Shown in pieces: positions 1 through 11,584 of a DNA stretch of 64,000 nt (within the stretch, counting starts at the first letter, position 1; every line of letters begins with the position of its first letter). This DNA is from Davidsoniella eucalypti (taxonomy: Eukaryota; Ascomycota; Sordariomycetes; Microascales; Ceratocystidaceae). The notes under the pieces are model-generated. The model saw only the letters and a program-made list of their open reading frames with translations. It did no database searches and was not told the DNA's origin. Location of the stretch: positions 124,001-188,000 of the forward strand of contig RMBW01000014.1 in NCBI GenBank assembly GCA_004009845.1. Direction: 5' to 3'. A program made the position numbers and the translations under genes.

Positions 1-498
1 CATCAGGATATGAGACTGTCTTCTTATATACTTATTTTTCATTCTATACTTTAGCACATGTAGTCAAATTAAGCGCCAGGAACAACTGAAGATATTTTTG
101 GTATCTAACATGTCAACATCAAGATCGTAGACTATAACCATCGCGCTAAAACTAATATACTTGTTTCAGGCCAACTACTCGCCTTGCACTAATTTCATGG
201 CGTTAATATTTGTCAGTTAGAAATAGCTCTAGAAGCTCTTCTTGGAGCCTAAGATATACATATCTGTACTATTAACATTATATCATAGCCTGGTCCGTCG
301 AGATATCTGAAATATTCCAATGATCGTAGCCTTGGTCTGGCGAATACAAGGATCATGAGGAAGGCGGCCGAACTTGATAAATCTGTATAACTGATAACTA
401 GTTGAAAATTCATGTTTCTATATATCAAAAGCCAAGGCTTAAAATTTCATATATTACATCCCATGATACATTATGGACATCTATGATGAGCCATTTAA
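1..498. other. intergenic, no gene seen
   Basis: AT-rich sequence with no long open frame and no RNA gene that I recognise. It probably holds the 3' flank of the phosphorylase-fold gene that ends at 499 on the minus strand. Confidence 0.5.
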
Positions 499-1557
499 TC
501 ACCACAAATCAAGAAAACATCTCGCAGCAGCAGCAGACATGATCGATGCATGTTCATGCCAACCGTCATTCTTATGGCAGTCAGAATAATCAGAAACGCC
601 TCTAATGACCACAAAATTCTCAAACGAAGCAGCTAAAACACCCAATGCTTCCATCTCATAGCCAATGACGCCCTGTTCTCGTAGTTTACTGCGGTATTTC
701 GAGCTCCGAACCACCTCGGTAGAGCTCGATATCATGCCGAAGTGAATGCTAAAATCATCGTTGGACTTGACCCGGATCGGCTCGCCGCAGATTTCGGGCG
801 AGCAAGCATGCTTTGCAATTCCATATGTTCCGTATACCCTATCTCTGCTACAGGCTGGCTTGTCGGGAAGGGGCATATACTGGCTGAATCTCTCGGCGAT
901 GGAAGCCGAGGCCAAGTTGATATTCGAGATGGCGTTGCGTTTGCCCGCCCCGGACGACATCTGTAGCACCGTGTCTCTAACTCTGTGGCTGATGGAGCTG
1001 ACGATGTTATTTCTGGTTTCTCCAGTGTTCGTTATCTTGTTGCGCATAGTGTTGCAGATGGAAAGAGAGATGATGGCATCTCCAAGATAGATATCTTCAC
1101 CTCGCGTCGTAGTATCCACTTCATACTGTTGGCCATTCAGCTGGATTGAGTAGGGCATCGGATCTGTACCGCATATCCCGGATAGAATAACGACCTTGAT
1201 AGCTCTGAGGTAATGCTTCACGGCACAAGCGTACTTGGCGTTCATGATTTGCCCAGTGTGGCCAACATTGATTGCTGCAACATACTTGTCTCCCATCTTC
1301 CCATATTCGTAGGCAGTGGACCATGGCAGTTCGTTGCCGTTTTCATCTATAAGATGAGACCACTGGACATCGAGGGCAGCCCGTACGGCGTTCGTTTCAC
1401 ACTTCAAGAAACTAAAGATTGCAACCTCGATCTCATGTGGAAATGGGGGTCGTTGCTGCGTGGCCAAACCAGCACTGCAGCTTTGGCTGGCCATGCCTTG
1501 ATAGGACCCGGCAGCACCGTGGGATTGGGCTCTAAACTGGCTGTGCATGGAACTCAT
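499..1557 (-). CDS. nucleoside phosphorylase-fold protein (PNP/UDP family), single domain
   Basis: Predicted protein of about 352 residues, read on the minus strand from the ATG at 1557 to a TGA at 499. The open frame runs a little further 5' but only through a TTG, so the ATG at 1557 is preferred; a spliced upstream exon cannot be excluded. Seen in the protein: an N-terminal Q/S-rich tail of about 40 residues, then the fold: a beta-strand start VAIFSFLKCE, the glycine loop ILSGICGTDP, the strand IYLGDAIISL, and near the C-terminus GYEMEALG followed by RGVSDYSDCHKNDGW. In the PNP/MTA-nucleosidase family the Glu of the (F/Y)EME motif contacts the ribose and the Asp of the DYxD motif serves the base; both are present, so activity is possible. 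In fungi this domain is often the N-terminal module of NACHT/TPR/ankyrin NLR-like proteins; here it stands alone. It is a paralogue of the divergently transcribed gene at 2713-3754. The substrate is not inferable. Confidence 0.85.
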   Translation of the reverse strand: MSSMHSQFRAQSHGAAGSYQGMASQSCSAGLATQQRPPFPHEIEVAIFSFLKCETNAVRAALDVQWSHLIDENGNELPWSTAYEYGKMGDKYVAAINVGHTGQIMNAKYACAVKHYLRAIKVVILSGICGTDPMPYSIQLNGQQYEVDTTTRGEDIYLGDAIISLSICNTMRNKITNTGETRNNIVSSISHRVRDTVLQMSSGAGKRNAISNINLASASIAERFSQYMPLPDKPACSRDRVYGTYGIAKHACSPEICGEPIRVKSNDDFSIHFGMISSSTEVVRSSKYRSKLREQGVIGYEMEALGVLAASFENFVVIRGVSDYSDCHKNDGWHEHASIMSAAAARCFLDLW

Positions 1558-2712
1558 TGCGAAGTTCGAGTTGTTGGATACCAAGATATAAACAAGTATG
1601 CCTTTTCTACTGCCGATTTCTGTTAGAAACTCACAGCCATGAAGTATTCTGGGTGCTCATAGTACCTTCTCTTCTTTCACCAGTGACGTCTCTAGAACAG
1701 AGGTTTAGTTATGATAGCATATAAAGTTGAGGATATATATTGGGTTGAGTAGTATGGTAATGGTGATAAATCGGTAGAAGCTGAAAGTATGACAATAAAC
1801 TCTAGATGGGAAAATGGCACGACCACAGCCAAGGCTTAGCTTCACGATACTTCTTATATAACTATATGGCGTTCTGGATTTTGTTTAGTGATAAAAATGT
1901 TCCTTGAATATAGTTATACCAGGTACCCTACTTATATTCCTCCACGGCCATGGAGTTTGTCTAAGCGCTGAATCCTTGTTAATACAACATGAGTAAAATC
2001 CATAGCATTCCTCTTACAGCGAACTAACTAATAAGCGCTTTACTAGCTCACGAAGAACACGGCATTTAATCTTTACAAGAGGTATTGTTTTAGTATTGTT
2101 GGTGGCTTACACAAAGTCACCTGGGACACAACCACCAACAGTTTCATCATGAGCATAGCCTTTGTTTTATAGAATGTAACCCAATAGATGCTCAAGGAAG
2201 ACATGAACATGAATGTGAGCATATAACGACGATGCTACGTTATGAAACGAACAGCCAGCAGTTGGCATGCAGGCCAATGCCCACAACCAAAGCAGTGAAA
2301 TGGAACGCCAATCGATAGCCGCCAAAAATGGCACGCCAGTAGCGAGGCGGCAAGTATACAACTAGCATTATGAGAGAGGCAATGATGTTCATATCATATG
2401 AGTTTTTAATGTCGGTTGTCACTGAATACGGTCTAAGCCTGGCCATGATAGTGGTGAGTTATAGACTCGCATTAAGCGCGCGGTTGAATAAAACCTAGGA
2501 TCATTACCATGATACACCATCTACAAATAGCAAGTATATTCGTTCAGCTTCGAGTTTGAATTGAATAGAATCTTCTACAATAAGTTCAGTTTATAGCTGG
2601 GGAATATAATTACTTCAGTAAGCGACCATACTACAAGTCTTACCCTTTCGCCGTCACGCAACCCGTTATCTACATATCTTTACACTAGCTGTACTACCAC
2701 AGTTTATCCAAT
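1558..2712. other. intergenic between divergent paralogues
   Basis: About 1.15 kb separating the two divergent phosphorylase-fold genes, so it should hold both promoters. A minus-strand ATG frame at 2240-2446 (68 codons) could encode two hydrophobic segments, but nothing supports it as a gene. No repeat or RNA gene recognised. Confidence 0.45.
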
Positions 2713-3754
2713 ATGAACCGCAACGCTAGCAGCAGAAATGGTATGATACAAGCTATTGATGAACCCACTCCGGCCCAACGCTAACCAGCAACCAACAGCT
2801 GCAATCACGAGAACTGAACCCTCAAAACAGGATTCCCGACCAGAATCTTGTACTGATTTCAAAATAGCCATCGTCTGCGCCGTCAAAGTGGAGATCGATG
2901 CCATGGTAGCCAGTCTCGACGAGCAATGGCCTGGCCTTGAACTACTCGATATGCGTCGTGTGCGCAACGATCCCAACGTATATATACTAGGCCGCGTAGG
3001 CCATCAGCCAGTGGTAGTAACTCACATTGGAAAATGCGGCGTGCTATCTGCGGGAACCGCCTGCCACGCCTTGAACCGGGCCTTCCCCAAGATCGACCTA
3101 CTGTTGATGCCAGGCATCTGCGGTACAGTGCCCGATCACAATGCGCAGAGCATCTTCCTCGGTGACTTGATCATTGCGAATGAAATCGTCAATTACTCCT
3201 GCGCCAAGGCCATGGCCGAGGGAACCGTCCCTGCTAGTTCTGCCTATAAAATAAGTCCGCGTTGCCAGACGTTTCTACGTGACGTCGAAGCCGGAGTACT
3301 GATGCGAGATTTCCGCGCTCTTACGGCACAGCACCATAAATCTATCTTATCAAGACCGGGTAACAGAAATCTAAATAGACCAGCTCTACCTCCGACCCCG
3401 TTGGACCCAAGATTTCAAAACCCGAAGGGAGCACTTGCCGGATCCAGCATCAGCAACATGAACATAGAAGGCCGAGAGCAAGCGTTCTATTTTGGTCGCC
3501 TGAGCTCTTCTAATGACTTGCTTCGTTCAGCGGAATTCAGAGATGCGCAGCACAAGATCCATGGTATGTTAGGGTTTGAAATGGAAGGGTTTGGCATTTT
3601 GAGCACCTCGGTAGAGAACAGCATCATCGTAAAAGCTGCTGTTGACTATGCCGACATTTATAAAAATGATGATTGGCAACCTTATGCTGCTGGACTATCG
3701 GCAGCCTGTATCAAGGCAATGGTGGATCTGTGGAATGTAGCTCCCGGTGTTTGA
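2713..3754 (+). CDS. nucleoside phosphorylase-fold protein (PNP/UDP family), paralogue of the 499-1557 gene
   Basis: Preferred model join(2713..2740, 2799..3754), about 327 residues. ATG 2713 opens a 28-nt exon; a GTATGA donor at 2741, a branch-like CTAAC at 2781 and a CAACAG acceptor at 2798 define a 58-nt intron that restores the main frame. The unspliced alternative starts at ATG 2759. The fold is seen from IAIVCAVKVEIDAM, through MPGICGTVPDH and IFLGDLIIANEI, to GFEMEGFG and KAAVDYADIYKNDDW, which hold the family's ribose-contacting Glu and base-side Asp. A proline-rich, low-conservation insert lies near 3340-3470. The region ISSST/LSSSN, xRS, R, G(V/M)xG(Y/F)EME and the final LW are shared with the minus-strand neighbour, so the two are an inverted duplicate pair. 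Enzyme activity is plausible because key residues are kept; a nucleotide-metabolism or NLR-partner role is inference only. Confidence 0.87.
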
Positions 3755-3988
3755 TGACTTTTGACTAGAGAAATATATTGATGCACAATGTAATTTACTG
3801 TAAATACAGACGCCAGTTCCCAGAAATATCCAATGATAATAAATACACAGAAAAAAACAGACAATGCAGAATCAAACAAGAGAGACAAGAAACCAATGCA
3901 AATAAAGCACGCCAAGATAGGCTTAATAAAGAAACGCCAGTTTTTTTCTTCTCGCTATTTCCTTCTTCTCCTTCTTCTCCTTCTCCTC

Positions 3989-6900
3989 CTAATTCTCCAT
4001 CTCAACATCTTCATCCTGCTTGCTGGCCTGCTTAGCCTTATAGGCGAGAACCCAAGCCTTGGCCTTAGCCATCACCTTTTCTCTGCCAGCCGCATCCGAT
4101 CTCGCCTCCCAGTCGGCCCAGCGCTCGAACCACTTCTGTGCCGGCACGGGCTTGAGACCCTTGACTCGGGTACGACGCTCGAAAAGGTCGCGGATCGCCT
4201 GAACATCGACCTTGTCATCAGACTTCTCTGACACTGAAACCGCATGGGCCAGCTCTAGATCGAGTAGCTGACTCCATAGATCGCCCTTGCGTGGGTACTG
4301 ATCGAGAATACTGGCAAAAAAGGTTCGCCCACGCTCTACATCACCGTTGACAGAGCGGAACTCGAGCGCAGCAAATTTGACTGTCAGTGGCAGATGAGAC
4401 TTGGTATTCTTGACGGACTGCAGCGCGCGACTGAGAAGGGCGCGTGCCTTGTCTGGGCGGTTTTGGGTCGAGTGAAGGAAGTGCGCGTAGTTGATCCACA
4501 CATCGGGAGTCGTGGCGCCGAACTTCTTGGCCATGGCCTCGAAGAGAGTCTCGGCCTGGTCGAGACGCTGTGTCTGGATGTAAACAGAAGCAACACGTGA
4601 GTGGACCTCCTTCTCATCGTTGTACTGGCAAGCCCGCTTGAACACTTCATCGAGGCGGTCCTTGGTGCCAAACTCGGCTTCCAAGTTGATGTAACCCAGC
4701 CACACGTTAAGTTTGGCAGTCTCCTCGCGGATGTTGATAGTCTTGATAGCACGCTCGGCAATGTCGCGAGCCTTGGTCATGTCTCCTAGTTGTAGGGGAA
4801 GGGCCATGTACTCTAACCACATATCGGAATCATCAGGGCTCTCCAGTAGCAGCTTTTCGTAGTCAGCCGCAGTCTTGGGGCCGTTGGCGTCGAGCTCGCC
4901 AGTCTTGTCTACTTGGATGGCTGACTTCTTGCTTTTCTTTTTGGATTTTAATGCCAAGTTGTCGTCTTCATCATCAGACTCAGCGTCAGACTGTGCAAAG
5001 GGATCAGCAGACCAATCATACTTCTTGCCATCTTTTTGGGCGACAGTAGACTCCTCATCGCTCTCTTCATCCTCTTCATCCTCCTCATTGTCGTCCTCTT
5101 CTTCATCATCTTGATCGTCTTCATCATCCTCGTCTCCAGACTCTTCCTGGGCCTCGAGCGAGACACCGCCCATCTCAACATCTTCGTCATCGGACTCCTC
5201 ATTCTCGAAGTAGGAGGCCTTGAGACCAAAGTTGATGTGCTTTTTGGCTAGGTTTACGCTCAAGACCTTGATCTTGACACGGTCACCTTCGCTATAAAGC
5301 TTACGGGCATCAGCAACCGGCTGCTCAGCCATCTCACTGCGGTGGCATAGACCACGAACACGATCGGCATTCTCTACCTCGATGAAGGCACCGTACTCTT
5401 CAACCTTGCGAACGAAACCAGTGAGAATCATGTCCTTCTTGACCTCGTGCCATTGCTTGGCAGGGGTATAATTGGCAGCCAGAGCAGACTCTTTGAGACT
5501 CAACTCAATGCGTTCACCCTCGGAATCAACCGAAATCACACGACCCTTGACAAGCTGGTCAACTTTGTACGAAGCCTTCCAGTCTTTGACATACTTGTCA
5601 GACAAGTTGCTAATCTTGACACGACCAGTGACATTTCCACCGAGAAGAACAAAGAGACCAGAATCAGCAACGCTCTTGATAAATCCACGAACGATGTCTC
5701 CAGACTCGACCTGCTTGACTGAAGAGATCTCTTTATCGACGACAGTAGACGAAGAGCCAACAACACGCGAAGCACGAGCTGAGAGACGGACGCGCTTGTT
5801 AGAGCGATCCACGTGAATAACTGAAATTCTGACTAGGTTATTCTTCTTGAACGACTGGGGACGGGCCTGGTCAAAATTATCGTTGAGATCAGGAAGGTGA
5901 ATGGGTCCCGAGACCTCCTCACTAATCTTGACAAGGACTTGGCGATCGGATACCTTGGTGATGCGGCCAGCCAAGACGGCATCAGTTTGAAGAGAGTCCC
6001 ATGTGATTTCCTTACGTTCAGCCTCAGACCTTACAGAAAGAGTAAGAAGCTTACGCTCAGTATCGATATCGACGACATTGACCATGAGAGCCGTACCAAT
6101 AGGGAAGTTGGCACGGATATCACCAAGAAGGGTGATGTCATCACTCAAGTCAATGGCAGCAATGCGACCACGGACATTAGGGGACAAGCTGACCCACACG
6201 CCGTGGTTATCGGCGTTGTTGATGAATGATAGGTGCTTAGCGCCAATTTTGACATCATCAAACGACAAGGGAGAAGGCTTCTTGGCAGCAAGATCAGAAG
6301 GACGAGCAGTCAGCTCAAGAACTTGATAGGCCTTGTAGCGGTGAGAGATAGGAAGATAGCTGTGATTGCGGGCGTCGTGGACACCTAGAACACGCACAGG
6401 GATAACATCTCCCTTGGTAAGTTTTGAGAGAGGCGCTTTGGTGTTGCTAATGTCAGAGACAGAGTCGTATAGTTGAGAGACATCAATGCGGCCTTGTAAA
6501 TCAGAGCATTCGGCAATTTGTACATTGGCCTGAGTTGTTTTCACGGAAATAATCTTGGCATTGAGAGTAGTCCCGAAGCCAAATTCACCCTTGATGCCTT
6601 CAAAGGTGGGCATAGTAGAGTCGGATTTTGGCTTCTTTTGTTCCAACTTTGTGCCCTCGAGGACCACAACAGGGCGGCCCTGCTCAGGGTTGATAGTGAC
6701 AACTTCCACAGTGACAGATTGCTGAAGCTCAAATCCAAAGTTAGGCTCCTCGCGAATCTCGGCTGGCATGCGGGACTTGGGAAGAAGGGCAGTGACCTTG
6801 CAGGCGAAGTGAACAAATACAGCAGTCGCTGTGATATGGCCAACAAAGCCGGCCAGAACGTTGCCAACCTTGAATTCGGCAACATCTTGGGCCAACTTGT

Positions 6901-9385
6901 TTGCCCTAGAAGCAGCAACTAAGCTGGGCTTCTGGGTCAGAGTGATTGCACGACGATGATCATGTTTCTCGAGAATAACAAGCTCTGAGATGGTCTGACC
7001 AACGTGCAACTTTTTCAGGAGACTACGGTTCTTGGGGCTGGTCTTGTCACTGAGATGTCCAAGAGGCAGGAAAGCCTTGAGACCCGAGTCAGTAAGCTCA
7101 AGAATAGCCATATCCTCGGCTTTCTCCATCACCTTACCACTGACGAGCTCGCCAATTTTCAGGTTCTGGAGAGCAGACTGCTTCTCAACACCAAAAGCAG
7201 AAGGGTCGCGGCAAGAAACAACCAGGCGGCGTTTCTCAGGATCAGAGTCCAAGATATGGACACTGACGACTTGACCGACGCGGAAATGCTCGCTAGGGTC
7301 CTTGATGAGAGCCTCGGACATTTGAGAAACAGGCAAGAAGCCACGCAGAGAACCATAGAACTGGATGAAAGCACCGTTTGATAGTAGCTTGACAATTGTA
7401 CCGGGGACCCGGAGCCCAACGGCAGCTTGAGCAAATGTCGAGATGATAGGGGCATCGGAGTTGAGCAGAGTCTTCTTTAGAGTGAGCTTTAGCTTACGGG
7501 TATTGAGGTCGAGAGAAAGAACACGGGCCTTGAGCGATAGTCCCGGGCGGAACTTTTTCTCCGGGTGCTGTAGCTCAACATCAGCGAGATGCTTGGCGGT
7601 GATGAAACCAACGATACCAGGTCCGATTTTGGCGACGACACCGGTAACGCCATCCGGGCCAATAGGCACATTTTCTACTGTGCAGTCAACAATGGCGCCC
7701 AATGGAACATCCTCGAGACGCAAGTATTGGCGAGCAAGAACGCCGGGCTGGAGAGACAGCTGGAAGATTCCGTCCATGGCATTGTAGCTGGTGACACGAG
7801 CTTTGTGAGTGGAATCTAGCTTGTACGCACCGCTGCTCTCGAAAAGAGAGTCGACCTTTTCGTCGGCCACAGCGGAGATATGAACGAAGCCACGGAATCC
7901 AGAGCGGCCCATATCGACAAAGAGACCCATCTCGGTCTCGACGTGCTTGACAGTAACCTTATCGATGAATGAAGAGATTGGGACAGTCTTGGTAGGCGTA
8001 GCGCCGCCGATCTTCTTGGGCTCCAACGAGAGAATGTGTGGCAGTAGCGATACACCGACCTTATGGGTTGATGCCGTAGAGAAGTTGCAGATTACTCTAG
8101 CTTTGACCTTGGCGCCAACCTTGTACTTGTTTTCCAGGTTGACAGACAGAGGGCCAACGCCCGAGTGGATCAAATCAGCAGTGGCATCAAGCGAGCCAAT
8201 GATCTTGCCGTACACACCACCCCAAGTAGTACCTCCGACGAGAAGGTCAACCACTGTACCGGGAAGGAAAGTATTAATAGTGGTAGCTTCGTGAGGGGTG
8301 TTCTTTGTAGACGAGATTTTCGAGATCTGCGTGGTGAGCTGGGCAACTTTTCCAGTCTTTCCGATGACTTGGCAGAAGAATATAGCGCCAGGCTGGAGGT
8401 GATCCTCGGAAATGCTCTTGTCTAATTCTTTACGGCGCAAGAAGCCACGAATATCTTGGTTGGAAAAGCCCAGATCCATAACGCAACCCTTCTCTTCGAC
8501 GCTTACCACCGATGCCATGACCATGGAATTAGTGACTAGATCGTCATTTGTGAAGCCGCTGTTACAGTCCGACGGTCTTAGTGAAAGATCGATGTGGCGG
8601 CGGCTCTTTCCGGAGCCATCCCTAGTCGACAGAACTGCGGCGCGGACGTATTGGCCAATGCTGAACAGTTGATTCAAGTCAACGTCACTAGCGGGGTCCA
8701 TCTCGTCGTCGTTCTCATCGTCAGAAGTATCCGCTGAAGATTGTAGTCTCTGAGTAAGAGTGTCTGAAATGTAGGTGATAGCGACCGTTCCGGTAAGGTT
8801 GTTTGGAAGATCGAGAGTAAGTGAAAGAGGGTTGATCTCGCTAATCTGAGCAAGTACGAGACTGCCCTTGACGACTTTCTGTTCCGAGATTATGATTAGA
8901 GCGTGCCCATTATGGATTTGTCAGTCTTACTGGAAATTTATGCTTACCTTGAAGTTTAAGCCTTCAACCTTGACTGCGTTCTCGTCTTTGTGCGACTTAT
9001 CATCGCCCTTGCTCTTCTTCGAGCGAGACTTTGTCTTTTTGGGTTGTTCTTTTTGGGGAGCAGACTCTGCAAGCTCGTCTTCTCTCAGGGCATCAGCTCT
9101 AGCCTCGAGGCCAATCTTCTTTTGTTCAAGGGGCGTCAAGATACTAGCACCACCACGAGGGAACATGGGCTCTTCTTCACGAAGAGAGCTGAGGGTAGAC
9201 TTCTCCGGCGCAGCGATAACACCGCCTGCGTGATCTTTGAAGGCATCAGACTTCTTTCCGGCTGCTGTCGAAGGCACTGAAGAAGTAGCGCCATTGCGCT
9301 TCTTAGTCTGGGGAGATTTGGACGTCTTTGCAGACTTGGCTGGAGGGTTGGCGCCGGGAGCCTCTTTGCGCTTGAGGGCGCTCAT
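3989..9385 (-). CDS. RRP5: rRNA biogenesis protein Rrp5 (S1 repeats plus HAT repeats)
   Basis: Model complement(join(3989..8878, 8948..9385)), 1775 residues, close to the usual fungal Rrp5 length. ATG at 9385, TAG at 3989-3991. The 69-nt phase-0 intron (8879-8947) has a GTAAGC donor, branch-like CTAAT and a CAG acceptor; splicing joins GLNFK to KVVKGSLV. The N-terminus is Lys/Ser rich with the conserved motif FPRGGASILTPLEQK. About a dozen S1 RNA-binding repeats follow (for example LTGFVRKVEEYGAFIEV), then an almost pure Asp/Glu tract encoded around 5040-5160, a Lys-rich patch, and C-terminal HAT/TPR-like helices (MWLEYMALPLQLGDMTKA onward, about 300 residues). In yeast Rrp5 works in the nucleolus in both the 18S and the 5.8S/27S pre-rRNA pathways: the S1 part binds pre-rRNA and the HAT part serves the small-subunit processome. 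Single-copy housekeeping gene; nothing looks damaged. Confidence 0.95.
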
Positions 9386-10379
9386 TCTTGGATTCAAACA
9401 CAAGGTATAAAAAAATCCAAAATATATGAAGATATATAGAAGTGCCTTGACTCGGAAGACCAAAAAAGGAGGTCTAGGGGTTTTCGGATCAACACCTGAT
9501 CGAGAGTACAAAAAACAAAGTTGGAAATTATCAGATCGTTGTTGTTTTTCTCGTTCTCTCTTCTTCGTAACTACTTTCAATGGCAGCCAAAACTTTTTTT
9601 CAAGATCCTCTAAGATAAGATAAGCCATTGGCCGGGGTTTACCCGAAAGCAGAACCCTAGCACCCTAGCGTAATTTAACCCTGCACCATGTATTTGTAAA
9701 TGTTGGCTGCCCCACTTTTCAAATATGAACTATAGAAAAGAGAAGTAAAGGCCTTCAGTCAACATAGTGAGTCTTTTATATAGTTTTCCTATTTTTGAAG
9801 ATTAATCTTTTTAGGTAGACGTTAAATATAATCAAATCAAATCAAGGTTAATCTTAGTGTTAGCACCCTCAATATTTCTTTTGAGATGGACTATATATTT
9901 TTGATATTATACTATAGTAGAACTTGTATAAGCTCTGTAGCTACCTCTGAATAAGCGAATAACATCTAGCACAAACTAATTGCAGTTAAGAAAAACCTTT
10001 GAAGCCTTTTCTAGTGCCAAGGCAGGAATTATAGCTAAATGTAGTAATTGACTATAGTTACCTCCTTTGTCCTTAGTGTCTCATATGCCTTTTGCCTTAG
10101 CCTTTACAAGGGTTTGCTCTAGGTTTTCCCTCAGGCTCTCACTAGTTGTGCCTAGTCAAGCGGGATAGCAATCTTGTTGTTCTTGAGCTTTGAGTACTGC
10201 GACTTCTAGATAGCGGCTGGCTCGGGGTCGAGACTACGACTGAAGGAGTCTGGGAATGAGTGTTCGAAAGAGGTGTCCGTTGTTTTAGCCAGCCGAGTTT
10301 GAGAGTTTCGAAGTTGACCTCGCCGAAGTGCCCCCATTACACGACATTTATTCTTGTTGCTCATCGTTCCCAAAAGATT
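9386..10379. other. intergenic with repeat-family fragment
   Basis: Upstream region of RRP5 with no supported gene. A 14-mer, TAGGTAGACGTTAA at 9812-9825, recurs exactly on the minus strand at 63271-63284 and with one mismatch at 26226-26239, next to an ATATAATCAAATC stretch that resembles sequence at 26170. The segment is probably a fragment of the same dispersed element. Confidence 0.4.
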
Positions 10380-10691
10380 TCAATGTTCGTCTAGTTGAGA
10401 TCCAATTTGGCTACTTTGGTCTTGACTTTGGTCGTCACTTTGGCTAGATAGCTGATGAATTAGACGATCGCCTTGTGAGTCTTGTTTAGGAGTTAATTGC
10501 TGTTTGCTAGTATTGATAGTTACAGAGGAAGAAGAACTGGCTTTTACAACAGTTTGGGTCTTATGATCGTTGAGAGTTACAGGATCTCGAATCGTCTCCA
10601 TTGAGACATCACTGAATCTTGATGGCTGATTAACACCTCCCGGGTCATAACGTCGGATGCTCGTCAACTTGGCTCTGGTATCGTCATCCAT
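10380..10691 (-). CDS. hypothetical small ORF, Ser/Gln/Asp-rich
   Basis: Minus-strand frame of 103 codons with an ATG at 10691. The frame stays open upstream to a TTTTCTCAG that would make a good splice acceptor near 10743, so it might be a last exon. The protein has a charged start (MDDDTRAKLTSIRRYDPGG) and a low-complexity Ser/Gln/Asp C-terminus. I recognise no family. It lies head-to-head with, and possibly overlaps, the decayed NTPase-like sequence on the plus strand, so it may be a chance frame. Confidence 0.2.
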   Translation of the reverse strand: MDDDTRAKLTSIRRYDPGGVNQPSRFSDVSMETIRDPVTLNDHKTQTVVKASSSSSVTINTSKQQLTPKQDSQGDRLIHQLSSQSDDQSQDQSSQIGSQLDEH

Positions 10692-10713
10692 GCCATTATC
10701 GTAGACATACTTC

Positions 10714-11584
10714 TTGAAGTCTCCCGGCTCAACACCTGAGAAAAGTATGCCAGATAACGGCCCCCATACCTACGAGTCGCTCTATATCTCGGAAGTTATC
10801 AATTTTCTGTCTGAAATTCCTGAAATACCTTTTGATGTTCCAAACTATATGGGTGACCGCGAGACCACCGTGTCACATGGAGATTACATGTGTTTTCAGT
10901 ATCTTTGTTATGTGCCAAGCTCTGGGATTGGCTCATGTTTCAAGGTTCTAGGGCACTTTATAACACAGAAAGAAACCCATATGACGACATCGATAGCATT
11001 AGTATCAGTGCCATGTCATATTTGTGCTGTTATCTGTGACGCTATCGATACTGCGGAATACCAGATATGCGTCTTTTTTTTTTCGGGGCTGTCCGGGGCA
11101 CGGAAGATATCTAGCGATTATATATCATTTTTCTTTCTCAAATGTATTTTGGACCAACTTATTGAGCACATAGTTCATAAGTATTCATGGTGATGATCAT
11201 GACATCATATTCCGAGTCACCACGAACAAGGATGAGTTCAACCAACTTGGCGTCACAGCTATTTTCAAGCTCTTCACCGACCTTCTAGAGCTGATTCCGC
11301 CTGGGTACAATGTTTTCTACATCATTGATTCCATCGATGTGTTTGATCACGAGACCGCCTTGTCTTTGCACTTCTCATCGATTTGCTTGAAAAATAGGAC
11401 TGGCACCTCAAGTTCGAGTTACTCTTGACCAACTCCTATGAAACCTCATTCTACGAGGAATTATTTGGAGAGAGTCTTGTAGTAGATGTAGCGGAGTATA
11501 AGTCGTGTTTTGGTCATATTTATCCAGAGGAGAACCACATATATTTACTCCCCAAAAGAGAATGCTTACGATTAATACATATTT
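10714..11584 (+). pseudogene. decayed fungal P-loop-NTPase-like gene (STAND/NLR-type), frameshifted
   Basis: Three consecutive plus-strand frames each carry a piece that fits one fungal NTPase family. The pieces are: open frame 10714-11193 with ALVSVPCHICAVICDAI and a following FFFSGLSG strand; a shifted frame at about 11190-11420 with LFTDLLELIPPGYNVFYIID (Walker-B-like ID); and a third frame at about 11400-11584 with HLKFELLLTNSYETSFYEE, ending at a TAA. In intact relatives these follow each other as cofactor-fold strand, arginine/leucine-rich helix, 'lLPPgxxvfcIIDgI' strand and 'LKLLLTSP' strand. Breaks near 11185 and near 11385 are not flanked by convincing splice sites, and no Walker A is found upstream, so the copy appears truncated and frameshifted. 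The family assignment rests on pattern memory only. Confidence 0.5.

Noticed and set aside
10080..10330. Possible third long copy of the dispersed repeat
   Set aside because: Only short loose matches (CAATCTTGTTG, CCTCAGGCTCTCA); the order relative to the 14-mer at 9812 is wrong, so only the 14-mer itself is kept.
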